The position numbers and the translations under genes were made by a program. This document shows, in pieces, positions 16,935 through 25,961 of a stretch of 64,000 bases of DNA; within the stretch, counting starts at the first letter, position 1; every line of letters begins with the position of its first letter. This DNA is from Paracoccaceae bacterium. GTDB taxonomy: Bacteria; Pseudomonadota; Alphaproteobacteria; Rhodobacterales; Rhodobacteraceae. The stretch covers positions 45,070 to 109,069 of the forward strand of contig JANSXS010000006.1 in the NCBI GenBank assembly GCA_024742835.1, written 5' to 3'. The notes under the pieces are model-generated. The model did no database searches. It was given only the letters and a program-made list of their open reading frames with translations, and was not told where the DNA came from.

Positions 16935-19156
16935 GCCCGTCCCCCTTGCGCGAGATGCGCCAGCACCTGATCGCGCGGGCCGTCCACGGTCATCCGACCG
17001 GCCTGAAGGATCAAGGTGCGGTCCGTCAGCTCCAGGATCGGCACGCGGTGCGTGGCGATCACCGCCGTTCGCCCCTCAAGCCATGTGCCCAGACGGCTGA
17101 CGATGGTCCGCTCCAGCGTCTGGTCCAGCGCCGCTGTCGGCTCGTCCAGCAGGCAGACCGGGGGATCCTGCAACCACAGCCGCGCCCAGCCGATGGATTG
17201 CCTCTGCCCCTGGCTCAGCCCTTGGCCCCCGTCAAGAATTTCAAGCTCCAGCCCCTTGGGATGGGCGCGCACGAATTGCCCCAGCCCGGCGAAATCCAGC
17301 GCCGCCATCAGGCGCGCGTCGTCGCGTTCCAGCAATGTCAGGTTCAGGTTCTCGCGCAAGCTGCCGGTGAACAGCCGCACATCCTGCCCCAGATAGCCGA
17401 TCAGCCGACGCAGGTCGCGCGGCTCGATCTGGCCCATGTCGGTGCCGTCGACCATGACCCGCCCCCGCGCGGGCGCGTAAAGCCCCGAAAGCAGCTTGAG
17501 AAAGGTCGACTTGCCCGACCCGTTCACCCCAAGTACCGCCAGCCGCTGGCCCGGCTTGATCTGCAACGCGGGAATGTCGAGCACAGGCGCGGCCTCATCA
17601 TCATAGCCGAATTGCGCCTCGCGAAGCTCGAACCCACCCTGAAGATTTTCCCGCCGGAGGTAATCGCGGCCGATCTCGGCATCCTGTTTGGCATCGGCAA
17701 TAGCCTCCATGCCGTCGAGCGCGGATTTTACATTGCTCCAGCGCGCCATCGTGCCCGCAAGCTGCGTCAGCGGGGCAAGCGTGCGGCTGGTCAGGATGCC
17801 CACGGCGATGATGGTACCCACGGTGAATTGCCCGGCGAATACAAGGTAGGTGCCCATGATCACCGCCGCCAGGTAGGTGCCTTGCTGCACCGCCTGGCTC
17901 CAGAATGTCAGGGTCGAGGCCAGCTTGCGCTGATCGCTGGATTTCAGCGCCTGCAAGGTGGTCAATTCGGTCCAGAGCCGGCGAAACCGGTCCTCGGCCC
18001 GCTGGGTCTTTAGCGTGTCTAGCTCGAAGATCGCCTCGTGCAGCAGGCGCGAGGATTTGGCCGACGCGCCCTGCGCCTCGCGTGTCAGACGGATCATGCG
18101 GCGTTGCAGGAAAAACCCCGGCAGCACCATCAGGACACCACCAAGGATCAGCACCCAGACAACCGGCCCCGCGATGGAGGCAACCAGAAGCAGGAACACG
18201 AAGATGAACGGCACATCCGCCAGCGTGCCCACGGTCGACGCAGTAAAGAATTCGCGTACCGAGCCGAATTCGCGCATCGCCGAGAAAAGCTGGCTTGGCT
18301 GGCGGCCCGCGATATCAGAGCGCATACCCAGAACACGGTCCATCAGCAGCCGCTGAACCCCCAGTTCGATCTGTCTGCCCGCGCCATCCATCAGCCGCGA
18401 GCGCGCGATCTTGATAAACGCCTCCATCATCAGCGCCAACGCGGCCCCCGCGGCCAGCACCCACAATGTGGCTTCGGACTGGTGCGGGATCACCCGATCA
18501 TAGACCTGCAAGGCAAACAGCGCCACCGAGACGGCCAACAGGTTCGCTACGAAACTTCCAAGCGTGATTTCGGCGATATGGCGACGGAACTGCGCGAACT
18601 GGCCCCAGAACCAGTGCGGTGCCGCCTCTTCGGCCACATGCGCCTTGGAAATCTGTTTGAGCGGGGCCTCCGCGCGCACCACAAGCCCTGTAAAGACAGG
18701 TTCGAATTCGCCGATGGGCACCTGCGCGCGGTGATCTGTGCAGGTGGCGTCATAGATGGTCAATTCGCCCCGCGACTGCCCCAGAACCAGCACGTATTGA
18801 CCACTGGTCATCTGCGCCAGCGACGGCCACATGTCGGGTGCCAGATGCGCCACGCTTTCCACTTCGGTCAACAGCCCGACCGCCGCCAGCCCATCGGCCA
18901 GTGCCTGCGGTTGTGGCTGATCCTGCGGGCCTTGCGCATCCGAGGCGATCATCGCCTCCAGGATATCGCGCGGCATCGCCTCGACCCCCAGCAGGGCGGC
19001 ATAGGTGGCCCCCAGCTCCGCGCGCGCCTCCGCCCGAACCCCGAACCGGGACTTGCCCATGCGCACGGGATCAGGCGGCGCGTCCGCGTTCGATGGCTTG
19101 GCCATCCGCGCCCGCCCGGTCGAGGTCAGGGTCAGGGCCACGGGTGCCTTGCTCAA
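16931..19156 (-). CDS. type I secretion ABC transporter (LapB-type permease/ATPase)
   Basis: 741 residues. The N-terminal region (about 40-170) corresponds to a degenerate C39-peptidase-like domain without a clear catalytic Cys. Five to six membrane helices (about 200-480) precede the ATPase: Walker A GVNGSGKST, signature LSQGQRQSIGWARLWL, Walker B VCLLDEPTAALD, H-loop ATHR. Members of this class (LapB, RtxB) export very large adhesins to the surface in one step. Both ends overlap the neighbouring genes by 4 bases, so it is translated as part of one operon with TolC and HlyD proteins. Confidence 0.95.
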   Translation of the reverse strand: MSKAPVALTLTSTGRARMAKPSNADAPPDPVRMGKSRFGVRAEARAELGATYAALLGVEAMPRDILEAMIASDAQGPQDQPQPQALADGLAAVGLLTEVESVAHLAPDMWPSLAQMTSGQYVLVLGQSRGELTIYDATCTDHRAQVPIGEFEPVFTGLVVRAEAPLKQISKAHVAEEAAPHWFWGQFAQFRRHIAEITLGSFVANLLAVSVALFALQVYDRVIPHQSEATLWVLAAGAALALMMEAFIKIARSRLMDGAGRQIELGVQRLLMDRVLGMRSDIAGRQPSQLFSAMREFGSVREFFTASTVGTLADVPFIFVFLLLVASIAGPVVWVLILGGVLMVLPGFFLQRRMIRLTREAQGASAKSSRLLHEAIFELDTLKTQRAEDRFRRLWTELTTLQALKSSDQRKLASTLTFWSQAVQQGTYLAAVIMGTYLVFAGQFTVGTIIAVGILTSRTLAPLTQLAGTMARWSNVKSALDGMEAIADAKQDAEIGRDYLRRENLQGGFELREAQFGYDDEAAPVLDIPALQIKPGQRLAVLGVNGSGKSTFLKLLSGLYAPARGRVMVDGTDMGQIEPRDLRRLIGYLGQDVRLFTGSLRENLNLTLLERDDARLMAALDFAGLGQFVRAHPKGLELEILDGGQGLSQGQRQSIGWARLWLQDPPVCLLDEPTAALDQTLERTIVSRLGTWLEGRTAVIATHRVPILELTDRTLILQAGRMTVDGPRDQVLAHLAQGGRA

Positions 19157-20631
19157 ATCCTGCTCCCGTCCGCCAAAAGACCAAGGGTGCTGGCAAGAAG
19201 GACACGCGCCTCGGCCAGTTCGTATTTCAGCTCCACCTGCCGCGATTGCCGCGCGGCAAAGGTTTCATACACGCCGACCACATCCATCACCTGCCGTTGA
19301 CCGGCATCGTACTGGGCCTGGAACAGATCCAGATTGACCTTGGCCTGCTGCGCCAGCGCGCCGGCCTCGGTTACCTGCCGGGTCAGCGCCTTGAGACGGC
19401 TTTCAAGGCGGCTGACCTCGCGGCTGGCATCCTCGCTGGCCTGTGCCACGCGCCGGTCCGCGCCCTGTCGTGCCGCGTCTATGGCCTGAAGGCTCGCGCC
19501 CGTACCAAGCCCCAAAAGCCCATCGCCGCCCGCATTGACCGAAATACCGCTGCCGCCGTCCCCCAGCGTGCCACCCGCGCTTAGACCGGGCAAAAGACCG
19601 GCGCGGTCAATCGTGGCCTGCGCAATGTCGCGGTCCCGTTCGGCTTCGGCGCGCAAAATGGCCAGTGGGCGCGCATCAAAGCCGCCGACCCGCAGGTCCG
19701 GCAGACCGCGCAGATCCCGCAGCTTGCCCGCCGACATCGCGTCAAGCTCGGCCAGCGCCGTCGCCTCGGTCTCTTGTGCCGCCATCAGGCGTGCGTTGAT
19801 CTCTCCCAGTTTCTGGCGCAGTACGCTCAGGTCCGACATGTCCGACACACCGCCCTTGACGCGCTCGTTCATGACCCATTCAAAATGCCGCATGTCCTTG
19901 AGAATAGAGGATTCCAGCGCCGTGCGTTCGCGCCCCTCGGCGGCATCAAGATAAAGGCCAAGCGCCGTTTCCACCCGTGCGTTGACATCTTCGGAAAGGG
20001 TCACGGCGGCCAGTTCCACATCGGCTCTGGCAAAGGCGCGTTCGGCTTTTTTGCGGCCATGGTCATACAGCACCATGTCCACCGCCAGTTGCGCAACAAC
20101 GTCGCTCAGGCTGGTCAGGCTGACACGCGGGCCGACCTGCGGCCACCAGTTCTTGGCAGCGGCCTGTGCGCGAAGACGCGCGGCCAGCAAATCAGCCTCG
20201 GACGAGCGCGCATAAGCCTTGAGCACGGCATCCGCCACATCTGCAAAGGCGCTATTTGCGGGAAGCACGCTTTGGCGCGCCATAAGATCCTCGATGATGA
20301 CCGAGGTACCCCCCTCCTCGCGCGCGCTTCGCAAAGCACCGGGCGGTGGGGTCACGCCAGCCAGACGGCTCACCTCCACGGCTTCGCTGCCTATCACCTC
20401 ATGCGAGGCACCGCTCATGCAGCCTGACAGGCCAAACGCGGCCAGGACAATCAGTGGAGCGGTCTTGTTCGCGCATCGCGGGGCATGTGACAGACCGAAA
20501 CGCAGTGCTCCGCCCCATCGTTGCAGGCGGCCCGCCTTTCGCCGATGTCTCGGGTCAAAGGCGGAATGCTTTAGCTTCGGGCAATACTGAAAGGTTAAAT
20601 CGAACCCCTTGAACGAAATGTTCTGTCTCAT
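19153..20631 (-). CDS. TolC-family outer-membrane channel, lipoprotein type, with repeat-derived N-terminus
   Basis: 492 residues from ATG 20631, which has AGGGG 7 bases upstream. Residues about 120-490 are the TolC-like coiled-coil barrel (MVLYDHGRKKAERAFARADVEL; LFQAQYDAGQRQVMDVVGVYETF). A lipoprotein-like signal core with a lipobox (LSGC, Cys 71) lies unusually far in. The first roughly 58 residues would be a cytosolic leader, of which residues 20-45 are translated from dispersed repeat copy C. No ATG, GTG or TTG lies in frame between the repeat and the signal core, so either the long leader is made or a CTG is used. It forms the outer-membrane exit of the adhesin secretion system. Confidence 0.85.
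   Translation of the reverse strand: MRQNISFKGFDLTFQYCPKLKHSAFDPRHRRKAGRLQRWGGALRFGLSHAPRCANKTAPLIVLAAFGLSGCMSGASHEVIGSEAVEVSRLAGVTPPPGALRSAREEGGTSVIIEDLMARQSVLPANSAFADVADAVLKAYARSSEADLLAARLRAQAAAKNWWPQVGPRVSLTSLSDVVAQLAVDMVLYDHGRKKAERAFARADVELAAVTLSEDVNARVETALGLYLDAAEGRERTALESSILKDMRHFEWVMNERVKGGVSDMSDLSVLRQKLGEINARLMAAQETEATALAELDAMSAGKLRDLRGLPDLRVGGFDARPLAILRAEAERDRDIAQATIDRAGLLPGLSAGGTLGDGGSGISVNAGGDGLLGLGTGASLQAIDAARQGADRRVAQASEDASREVSRLESRLKALTRQVTEAGALAQQAKVNLDLFQAQYDAGQRQVMDVVGVYETFAARQSRQVELKYELAEARVLLASTLGLLADGSRI
20497..20573 (-). repeat. dispersed nested-hairpin element, copy C (inside the TolC-like gene)
   Basis: On the coding strand it reads AAAGCATTCCGCCTTTGACC, then CGA-GACA-TCG, then GCGAAAGGCGG, then the tail ATGGGGCGGAGCACTGCGTT. 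The inner arm here is CCGA/TCGG, whereas copies B and E have TGA/TCA and CTGA/TCAG: paired changes that keep the stem. It is translated as residues about 20-45 of the TolC-family protein, including KHSAFDPRHRRKAG. Confidence 0.8.
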
Positions 20632-20715
20632 ACTGCGCCCCTACCCCGGTCGCGACCTTTGAACCCTTCTGGCCCGGCCTGCGTCTTTTACGCGCTGCCG
20701 GGTTTGTTTCACCGC

Positions 20716-23700
20716 TCAGGTGACGACATCGATATCGTCGTCCACCACCACGGTCGCGTCGTCACCCAATGTGTAGATGTCGAAACGCTCCCCATGCATC
20801 TGCGTGCTGCCCGCGCGCTGCGCGCCCGTGACCGTCACTGTGTCATCAGAGCCACCACGCACCACCAGTTGGTCACTTGTATCCGACAGCGCCACAAGCT
20901 GATCCTCGGTGATCGTCAGTTCGGACCGGTCGCCAAAGCGAAGGTCGATGGTTTCGATCTGGAATGGCGACAGGTTCGGATTGCCCGCATCCACCGCATT
21001 CGTGCTGGTTTCATCCAGCACCACATAGGTCGAGGCCGTGTTGCCCGCGTCATCACTGCTTGTCACCACAAGCTGAGAGCCGTCCGGAATGCTGGTTGAT
21101 TTGCCGCCTGCATCCGTGAAGAAGTAATCCGTCTCTCCCAGAAAGGTGTTTTCGTTTTCCGCAAGGCTCAGCGTGCTGACCCCGCCACCGGGCGCGACCT
21201 GATGGATTTCGACATCGTCGCCCGTTGTTTCAAGTGTGACATTGCGATAGCCACCGCCCTCGCGGAAATACCCGACAAGATCGGGGCTGTCGGGGGTCAT
21301 CGTATCCACCGTCAGGCTATCCCGGATCTCGCTGGAATTGCCGGCAATATCGGTCGCGGTCACCACGACGGGAAAGGTATCGTCGGCCAACGGGATATCG
21401 GCACCGGGCAGTGTCAGGCTCCAGTTTCCGGCCGCGTCGACCGTCGCGGGATAGCTTTTACCAAAGGCGTCGATCATCACCGTCGAGCCAGCCTCGACCT
21501 GCCCTGTCAGGGTCACGCCATCAGCCGCTTCGAGCGCGTTGACAACGTCGTCGCCCGCAACCGGCCCCGGATCGCGTGAGAGTTCATTCACCAGAAGATC
21601 GACAGGCACCTGCCCTTCGATGCTGGCCGGATTGCCCGCAGGATCGACCACATCGACCTTCATATCGGCAATATATTCCGTGCCGGTGATCTCGTTCGGC
21701 TGGAATTGCGCCACCCAGGAGCCATCCGGATTGACTGTTGCCGTATGACTGACACCCGCGATCGTCACGATCACCGAAGATCCCGGTTCGATCGTGCCCG
21801 TGACCGGGAACCCGGCCGCCGCGATATCGGCGTTGATCACTTGTTCGCCAGTGCTGCCGATCGCGATGTTCAGGTCGTCAAGGCTCAGATTGTCCACCTG
21901 CGTATCCACATGCACCTGCGCGTCGACCCGCGCCACGTTGCCCGCCGCATCCGTGGTCGTTGCGACGACATCCGACATGTAATCGCCACCCGGAATGTCC
22001 TCCAGGCGATAGGTTGCGCGCCAGTTGCCGCCACTGTCGGTCACCGTGCTTTGTGTAACCTCACCAAGCGTTACCTCCACCAAAGCGCCCGGATCGGCGG
22101 TGCCAGTCACCACGACGCCCGCTTCGGCCTCGGCCAGGTTGACCGTGCCGTCACCGCCAATATCAGCGGCATTCAGTGTCAGAGCCCCTGCCTCGGTATC
22201 GACCTCGACCGTCTGGCTCAGCGTCTCGCTATTGCCCGCCGCATCCGTCGTCACCGCCGTCAGCGTCTCGGTGAAGGTGCCCACGCCGATCTGCGCCTCG
22301 GTGAACTGCGCGGTCCAGTTGCCGCTTGCGTCCACTACCGCGTCGACCGTGGCGTCCCCCAGCGTCAGAACAACGCTGCTGCCCGGCTCTGTCGTGCCGG
22401 TCACGGCAAATCCCGCGCCAATCTCTTCGCTGTTGATCACCCCGTCCGTGCCGCCCGGCGCGGCCTGCATGGCGTAGCCCAGAACCTCGGTATCGACCTC
22501 GAACGTGCCCATCGTCGTGGCCACGTTGCCCGCCGCGTCCGTCGTGGTCGCCGTTACATCGGCGGTATAGGTACCCGTCGCAAGCTCGCCCGGATCAAAA
22601 GGTACGCGCCAGGTGCCGCTGGCGTCGGCGGTCACGGTGCGGGTGATTTCGCCAAGCGTCAACGTGACCTCCGCGCCCGGATCGGCGCTGCCGGTCAGGT
22701 CAAAGCCCGCTTCGGCCTCGGCCAGGCTGACCGTGCCGTCAGTGGCGACCGCGCCGGTGTCGATGGCCAGCGCCCCCGCCTCGGTATCGACCTCGACCGT
22801 CTGGCTCAGCGTCTCGCTATTGCCCGCCGCATCCGTCGTCACCGCCGTCAGCGTCTCGGTGAAGGTGCCCGCGCCGATCTGCGCCTCGGTGAACTGCGCG
22901 GTCCAGTTGCCGCTTGCGTCCACTACCGCGTCGACCGTGGCATCCCCCAGCGTCAGAACAACGCTGCTGCCCGGCTCTGTCGTGCCGGTCACGGCAAATC
23001 CCGCGCCGATCTCTTCGCTGTTGATCACCCCGTCCGTGCCGCCCGGCGCGGCCTGCATGGCGTAGCCCAGAACCTCGGTATCGACCTCGAACGTGCCGGA
23101 AGTGCTGGTCGTGTTGCCGGCGACATCGACGGTCGTCGCGGTCATGTCCGCGGTATAGGTACCCGTCGCCAACTCGCCCGGTGAGAAGGTGGCGACCCAT
23201 TCGCCGTCGATGTTTGCGGTCACGATCTTGGTGATTTCGCCAAGCGTCAGCGTCACCTCCGCGCCCGGTGCCGTCGTGCCTGTCACGTCAAAGCCTGCGG
23301 CCGACTCTTCGGAATTGACCACACCGTCGCCACCGGTCGCGCCGGTATTGATCTCAAGCGGGTTGGGGACCGTGTCGATCCGGATGTCCTCGACCAGTTC
23401 GACAGTGTTGCCAGCCGGATCGGACGCCACGACGGTGACCTCGGTGGTATATTCGCCGGTTTCCAGCTCACCCGGCTCGAAGGTGACAATCCACTCGCCG
23501 TTTTCATCAACAGCGGTTTCGTGGGTCACGTCATCGATGGTGACCTTGATCGAAGAGCCCGTCTCACCCGTGCCGGTGATGTCGATGCCAGCCTCGTATT
23601 CCTCTGCATTGACGATGTCGCCCGTCTCGACCGTGCCTTGCAGCACGCTGGTATCGGGTGGGGTGGTGTCGATGGTCACCGGCGGGCCGGTCAGGTCGAT

Positions 23701-24510
23701 CACATCGCCCCCCGGCTCGGTGACGGTGGCGGTCACATCATGTGCGCCATCTTCGGGGAAATCATCGCCGCCGAACTCCGCCTCCCAGCTTCCGTCCTCC
23801 CCGGTTTCGGCCGTCACCGTTTCATCGTCGATTTCCACGGTCACATTCGATCCCGGCTGTGCCGTGCCGGTAATGATGATCGGGGTCGTGTCCGGTCCGG
23901 CACCGTCGCCGCCGATGTCGATCGGATCGGTCTGGTCGATACCCGGTGCGATATAAGGCTGCGAGCCGTCCGACTCGCCATCGCCCGCAATCAGGGCTGT
24001 CGCCGCAAGCCCCGCCGCGCCCGCGCCAGCCAGCCCTAACAGACTCGACCCACCCAAAAGACCGGCGGCCAACATGCTGACCTCGCCATCGCCATCCACC
24101 CCGGCTCCGGATGCCAGCATTGCATCACCGCCATCCAGAAAGATCAGCTCGTCCGAAGGGCTCCATTTGCCCCATTGTTCGGTCGGTCCGTATTGCGCGA
24201 AATACACGCCCTCGCCGCCCTCGACCAATTCAACCTCGTTGAGATACCCGTCCGCGCTCAGAAACAGCCGGCTGTCCGGCTCTCCGTCTTGGCCAAAGTA
24301 ATTCTCAAGTATGACGACTCGCCCATCGGCCAGCGTCATTTCCAGGTTCTGGCCATCGCGCACGTAGCTACGAATATCCATTTGCCGCAAGTTGAAGGAT
24401 ATTTCCTGTTCGCCACCGGCCCAGATGGTCGATACATTCGACCCATCCACAACCTGATCACGCGAAACACTGCCCGTAGCTGTACGGGCGACATAATTAA
24501 TCGCCGTCAT
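20716..24510 (-). CDS. Bap/BapA-like adhesin with tandem Ig-like domains, type I secreted
   Basis: 1264 residues. The N-terminal about 190 residues match the BapA prefix-like domain (STIWAGGEQEISFNLRQMDI; VVILENYFGQDGEPDSRLFL), ending in a Gly/Ala-rich hydrophobic stretch (about 145-178). Nine Ig-like units of about 98 residues follow, each with GTxxPGSxVxVT, GxWxxxF and DxAGN motifs. The C-terminal 130 residues (ITEDQLVALSDTSDQLVVRGGSDDTV... DDDIDVVT) look like an uncleaved type I secretion signal. The protein is strongly acidic with almost no Cys. It probably acts in biofilm formation or surface attachment. The TolC, ABC and HlyD genes follow downstream on the same strand. Confidence 0.9.
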   Translation of the reverse strand: MTAINYVARTATGSVSRDQVVDGSNVSTIWAGGEQEISFNLRQMDIRSYVRDGQNLEMTLADGRVVILENYFGQDGEPDSRLFLSADGYLNEVELVEGGEGVYFAQYGPTEQWGKWSPSDELIFLDGGDAMLASGAGVDGDGEVSMLAAGLLGGSSLLGLAGAGAAGLAATALIAGDGESDGSQPYIAPGIDQTDPIDIGGDGAGPDTTPIIITGTAQPGSNVTVEIDDETVTAETGEDGSWEAEFGGDDFPEDGAHDVTATVTEPGGDVIDLTGPPVTIDTTPPDTSVLQGTVETGDIVNAEEYEAGIDITGTGETGSSIKVTIDDVTHETAVDENGEWIVTFEPGELETGEYTTEVTVVASDPAGNTVELVEDIRIDTVPNPLEINTGATGGDGVVNSEESAAGFDVTGTTAPGAEVTLTLGEITKIVTANIDGEWVATFSPGELATGTYTADMTATTVDVAGNTTSTSGTFEVDTEVLGYAMQAAPGGTDGVINSEEIGAGFAVTGTTEPGSSVVLTLGDATVDAVVDASGNWTAQFTEAQIGAGTFTETLTAVTTDAAGNSETLSQTVEVDTEAGALAIDTGAVATDGTVSLAEAEAGFDLTGSADPGAEVTLTLGEITRTVTADASGTWRVPFDPGELATGTYTADVTATTTDAAGNVATTMGTFEVDTEVLGYAMQAAPGGTDGVINSEEIGAGFAVTGTTEPGSSVVLTLGDATVDAVVDASGNWTAQFTEAQIGVGTFTETLTAVTTDAAGNSETLSQTVEVDTEAGALTLNAADIGGDGTVNLAEAEAGVVVTGTADPGALVEVTLGEVTQSTVTDSGGNWRATYRLEDIPGGDYMSDVVATTTDAAGNVARVDAQVHVDTQVDNLSLDDLNIAIGSTGEQVINADIAAAGFPVTGTIEPGSSVIVTIAGVSHTATVNPDGSWVAQFQPNEITGTEYIADMKVDVVDPAGNPASIEGQVPVDLLVNELSRDPGPVAGDDVVNALEAADGVTLTGQVEAGSTVMIDAFGKSYPATVDAAGNWSLTLPGADIPLADDTFPVVVTATDIAGNSSEIRDSLTVDTMTPDSPDLVGYFREGGGYRNVTLETTGDDVEIHQVAPGGGVSTLSLAENENTFLGETDYFFTDAGGKSTSIPDGSQLVVTSSDDAGNTASTYVVLDETSTNAVDAGNPNLSPFQIETIDLRFGDRSELTITEDQLVALSDTSDQLVVRGGSDDTVTVTGAQRAGSTQMHGERFDIYTLGDDATVVVDDDIDVVT
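22184..22509 (-). repeat. near-identical internal repeat of the adhesin gene, copy 1
   Basis: This 326-base segment is almost identical to 22772-23097 (offset 588 bases, that is two Ig units). It encodes an Ig-like unit with ITxEEIGAGFAVTGTTEPGS-type sequence; the few differences include GAG versus GVG at one residue (AQIGAG / AQIGVG). Such identity points to recent duplication or gene conversion, with potential for repeat-number change. Confidence 0.85.
22772..23097 (-). repeat. near-identical internal repeat of the adhesin gene, copy 2
   Basis: Partner of 22184-22509; see that entry. The intervening unit (about 22510-22771) is less similar, so the duplicated module appears to be a pair of Ig-like domains of about 588 bases. 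Confidence 0.85.
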
Positions 24511-24796
24511 GATACCACCGCTTTACCTCAGAAAGCCTGCGTTCTGTGCGCAGACATTATTTATTGGAGAGAAAGCTACCTTGTTTTCGCCACAATCGCT
24601 AGTGTTTTTATGCCACATTATTCAACATAAAGGCTTTTTATCCAAAGATCGTGATGCCTCACCTTTACGCAACAGAATCAAACATCTGATTTTAAATCAA
24701 TTTCATCCAATCGGTGGCTATGGCTGGGAAACCGGCTTGACGCCTCCCCGTCCCGCTTCCACAGTCGATCCGTTATGAAAAGAAAGGGCTGCGCGC
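24511..24796. other. intergenic region upstream of the adhesin gene and argE (divergent)
   Basis: 286 bases between two divergent start codons, clearly more AT-rich than the coding DNA, including a T-rich run around 24600-24700. It must hold the promoters of the adhesin gene and of argE. No convincing -35/-10 pair or regulator site could be assigned by eye. Confidence 0.5.
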
Positions 24797-25957
24797 ATGG
24801 TAACGATGTCCGACACCCTGTCGGTTCTGGGCGATCTGATCGCTTTTCCCACAATTTCGGAATATTCCAATCTCGACATGATGGCCTACATGGCCGAAAG
24901 GCTGGAAGACGCCGGCGCGCGCGTGGATATCTTTCATGACGACACCGGACAAAAAGCTAATCTTTTCGGCACGATAGGGCCTGATATTGACGGCGGAATC
25001 GTGCTTTCGGGCCATTCGGATGTCGTCCCCGTTTCTGATCAGATCTGGAGCCTTGATCCCTTTTCGCTCACCGAAAAAGACGGGCGGCTTTACGGGCGCG
25101 GCGCCTGCGACATGAAAGGCTTCATCGCCGCGGCGATCGCCATGGCACCGGAACTGGCCCCGCACATCGGCCGCCGCCCGCTGCATTTCGCCTTTACCTA
25201 TGACGAGGAGGTGGGCTGTTTCGGCGCGCGCGCTTTGGCCGATACCCTGCGCGAAAAAAACCTGCGCCCCGGCGTGGCCATCATCGGTGAACCAACCTCG
25301 ATGCGCATCATCGAGGGACACAAGGGCTGTTACGAATACAGCACGCATTTCACCGGACTGGCCGGGCACGGGTCTTCGCCTGATCGGGGCGTGAACGCGG
25401 TGGAATATGCCGTGCGCTATGTCTCGCGGTTGTTGACCCTCAAGGATGCGCTGCGCGACCGTGCCCCCGAGGGCAGCCGGTTCGATCCGCCATGGACAAC
25501 GATCAACACCGGCGGGCTGATGGGGGGCGTGGCCCATAACGTGATCCCGAGCCAGGCGCGGGTGGACTGGGAAATGCGGCCCGTACAGCATTCCGATGCC
25601 GAATTCGTGAAATCCGACCTGCGCGACTATATCGAAGGCACCTTGTTGCCCGCTATGAAGGCGATATGGCCCGACGCCGAGATCACTACGGAAACTCTGG
25701 GAGAGGTTGACGGGCTGATCCCTACCGACCCGAACGAGGCGCGCGATATCATGATGGAACTGACCGGTGGCAATGCCGTCGACGTGGTCCCTTTCGGCAC
25801 CGAGGCGGGGATTTTCCAGAACCTGTCGATGTCGGCGGTGGTCTGCGGCCCCGGCTCCATCGAGCAGGCGCACAAGGCGGATGAATTCGTCTCGGTCGAC
25901 CAGATGCAGCAATGCCTCACCATGCTGGAACGGCTGGGCGACAAGCTGGCCGCGTGA
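24797..25957 (+). CDS. argE: acetylornithine deacetylase (M20 family)
   Basis: 386 residues. M20 metallopeptidase motifs: LSGHSDVVPVSDQIW (first His ligand and Asp), GRGACDMKGFIAA (bridging Asp), TYDEEVGCFGAR (general-base Glu and ligand Glu), and IIGEPTSMRIIEGHKG. GIFQNLSMSAVVCGPGSIEQAHKADEF carries the last His ligand. It hydrolyses N-acetylornithine to ornithine in arginine synthesis. Other M20 deacylases look similar, but the EPT and QAHKADE motifs favour ArgE. It is convergent with trmB, with 4 bases between stops. Confidence 0.9.
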   Translation: MVTMSDTLSVLGDLIAFPTISEYSNLDMMAYMAERLEDAGARVDIFHDDTGQKANLFGTIGPDIDGGIVLSGHSDVVPVSDQIWSLDPFSLTEKDGRLYGRGACDMKGFIAAAIAMAPELAPHIGRRPLHFAFTYDEEVGCFGARALADTLREKNLRPGVAIIGEPTSMRIIEGHKGCYEYSTHFTGLAGHGSSPDRGVNAVEYAVRYVSRLLTLKDALRDRAPEGSRFDPPWTTINTGGLMGGVAHNVIPSQARVDWEMRPVQHSDAEFVKSDLRDYIEGTLLPAMKAIWPDAEITTETLGEVDGLIPTDPNEARDIMMELTGGNAVDVVPFGTEAGIFQNLSMSAVVCGPGSIEQAHKADEFVSVDQMQQCLTMLERLGDKLAA

Positions 25958-25961
25958 CGGG

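Noticed and set aside
21706..23184. Long plus-strand frame antisense to the adhesin
   Set aside because: It is a repetitive Arg/His-rich product that mirrors the adhesin repeats; the minus-strand reading has clear domains.
24773..25912. Minus-strand frame antisense to argE
   Set aside because: ArgE motifs on the plus strand are complete; the opposite frame has no recognisable family.
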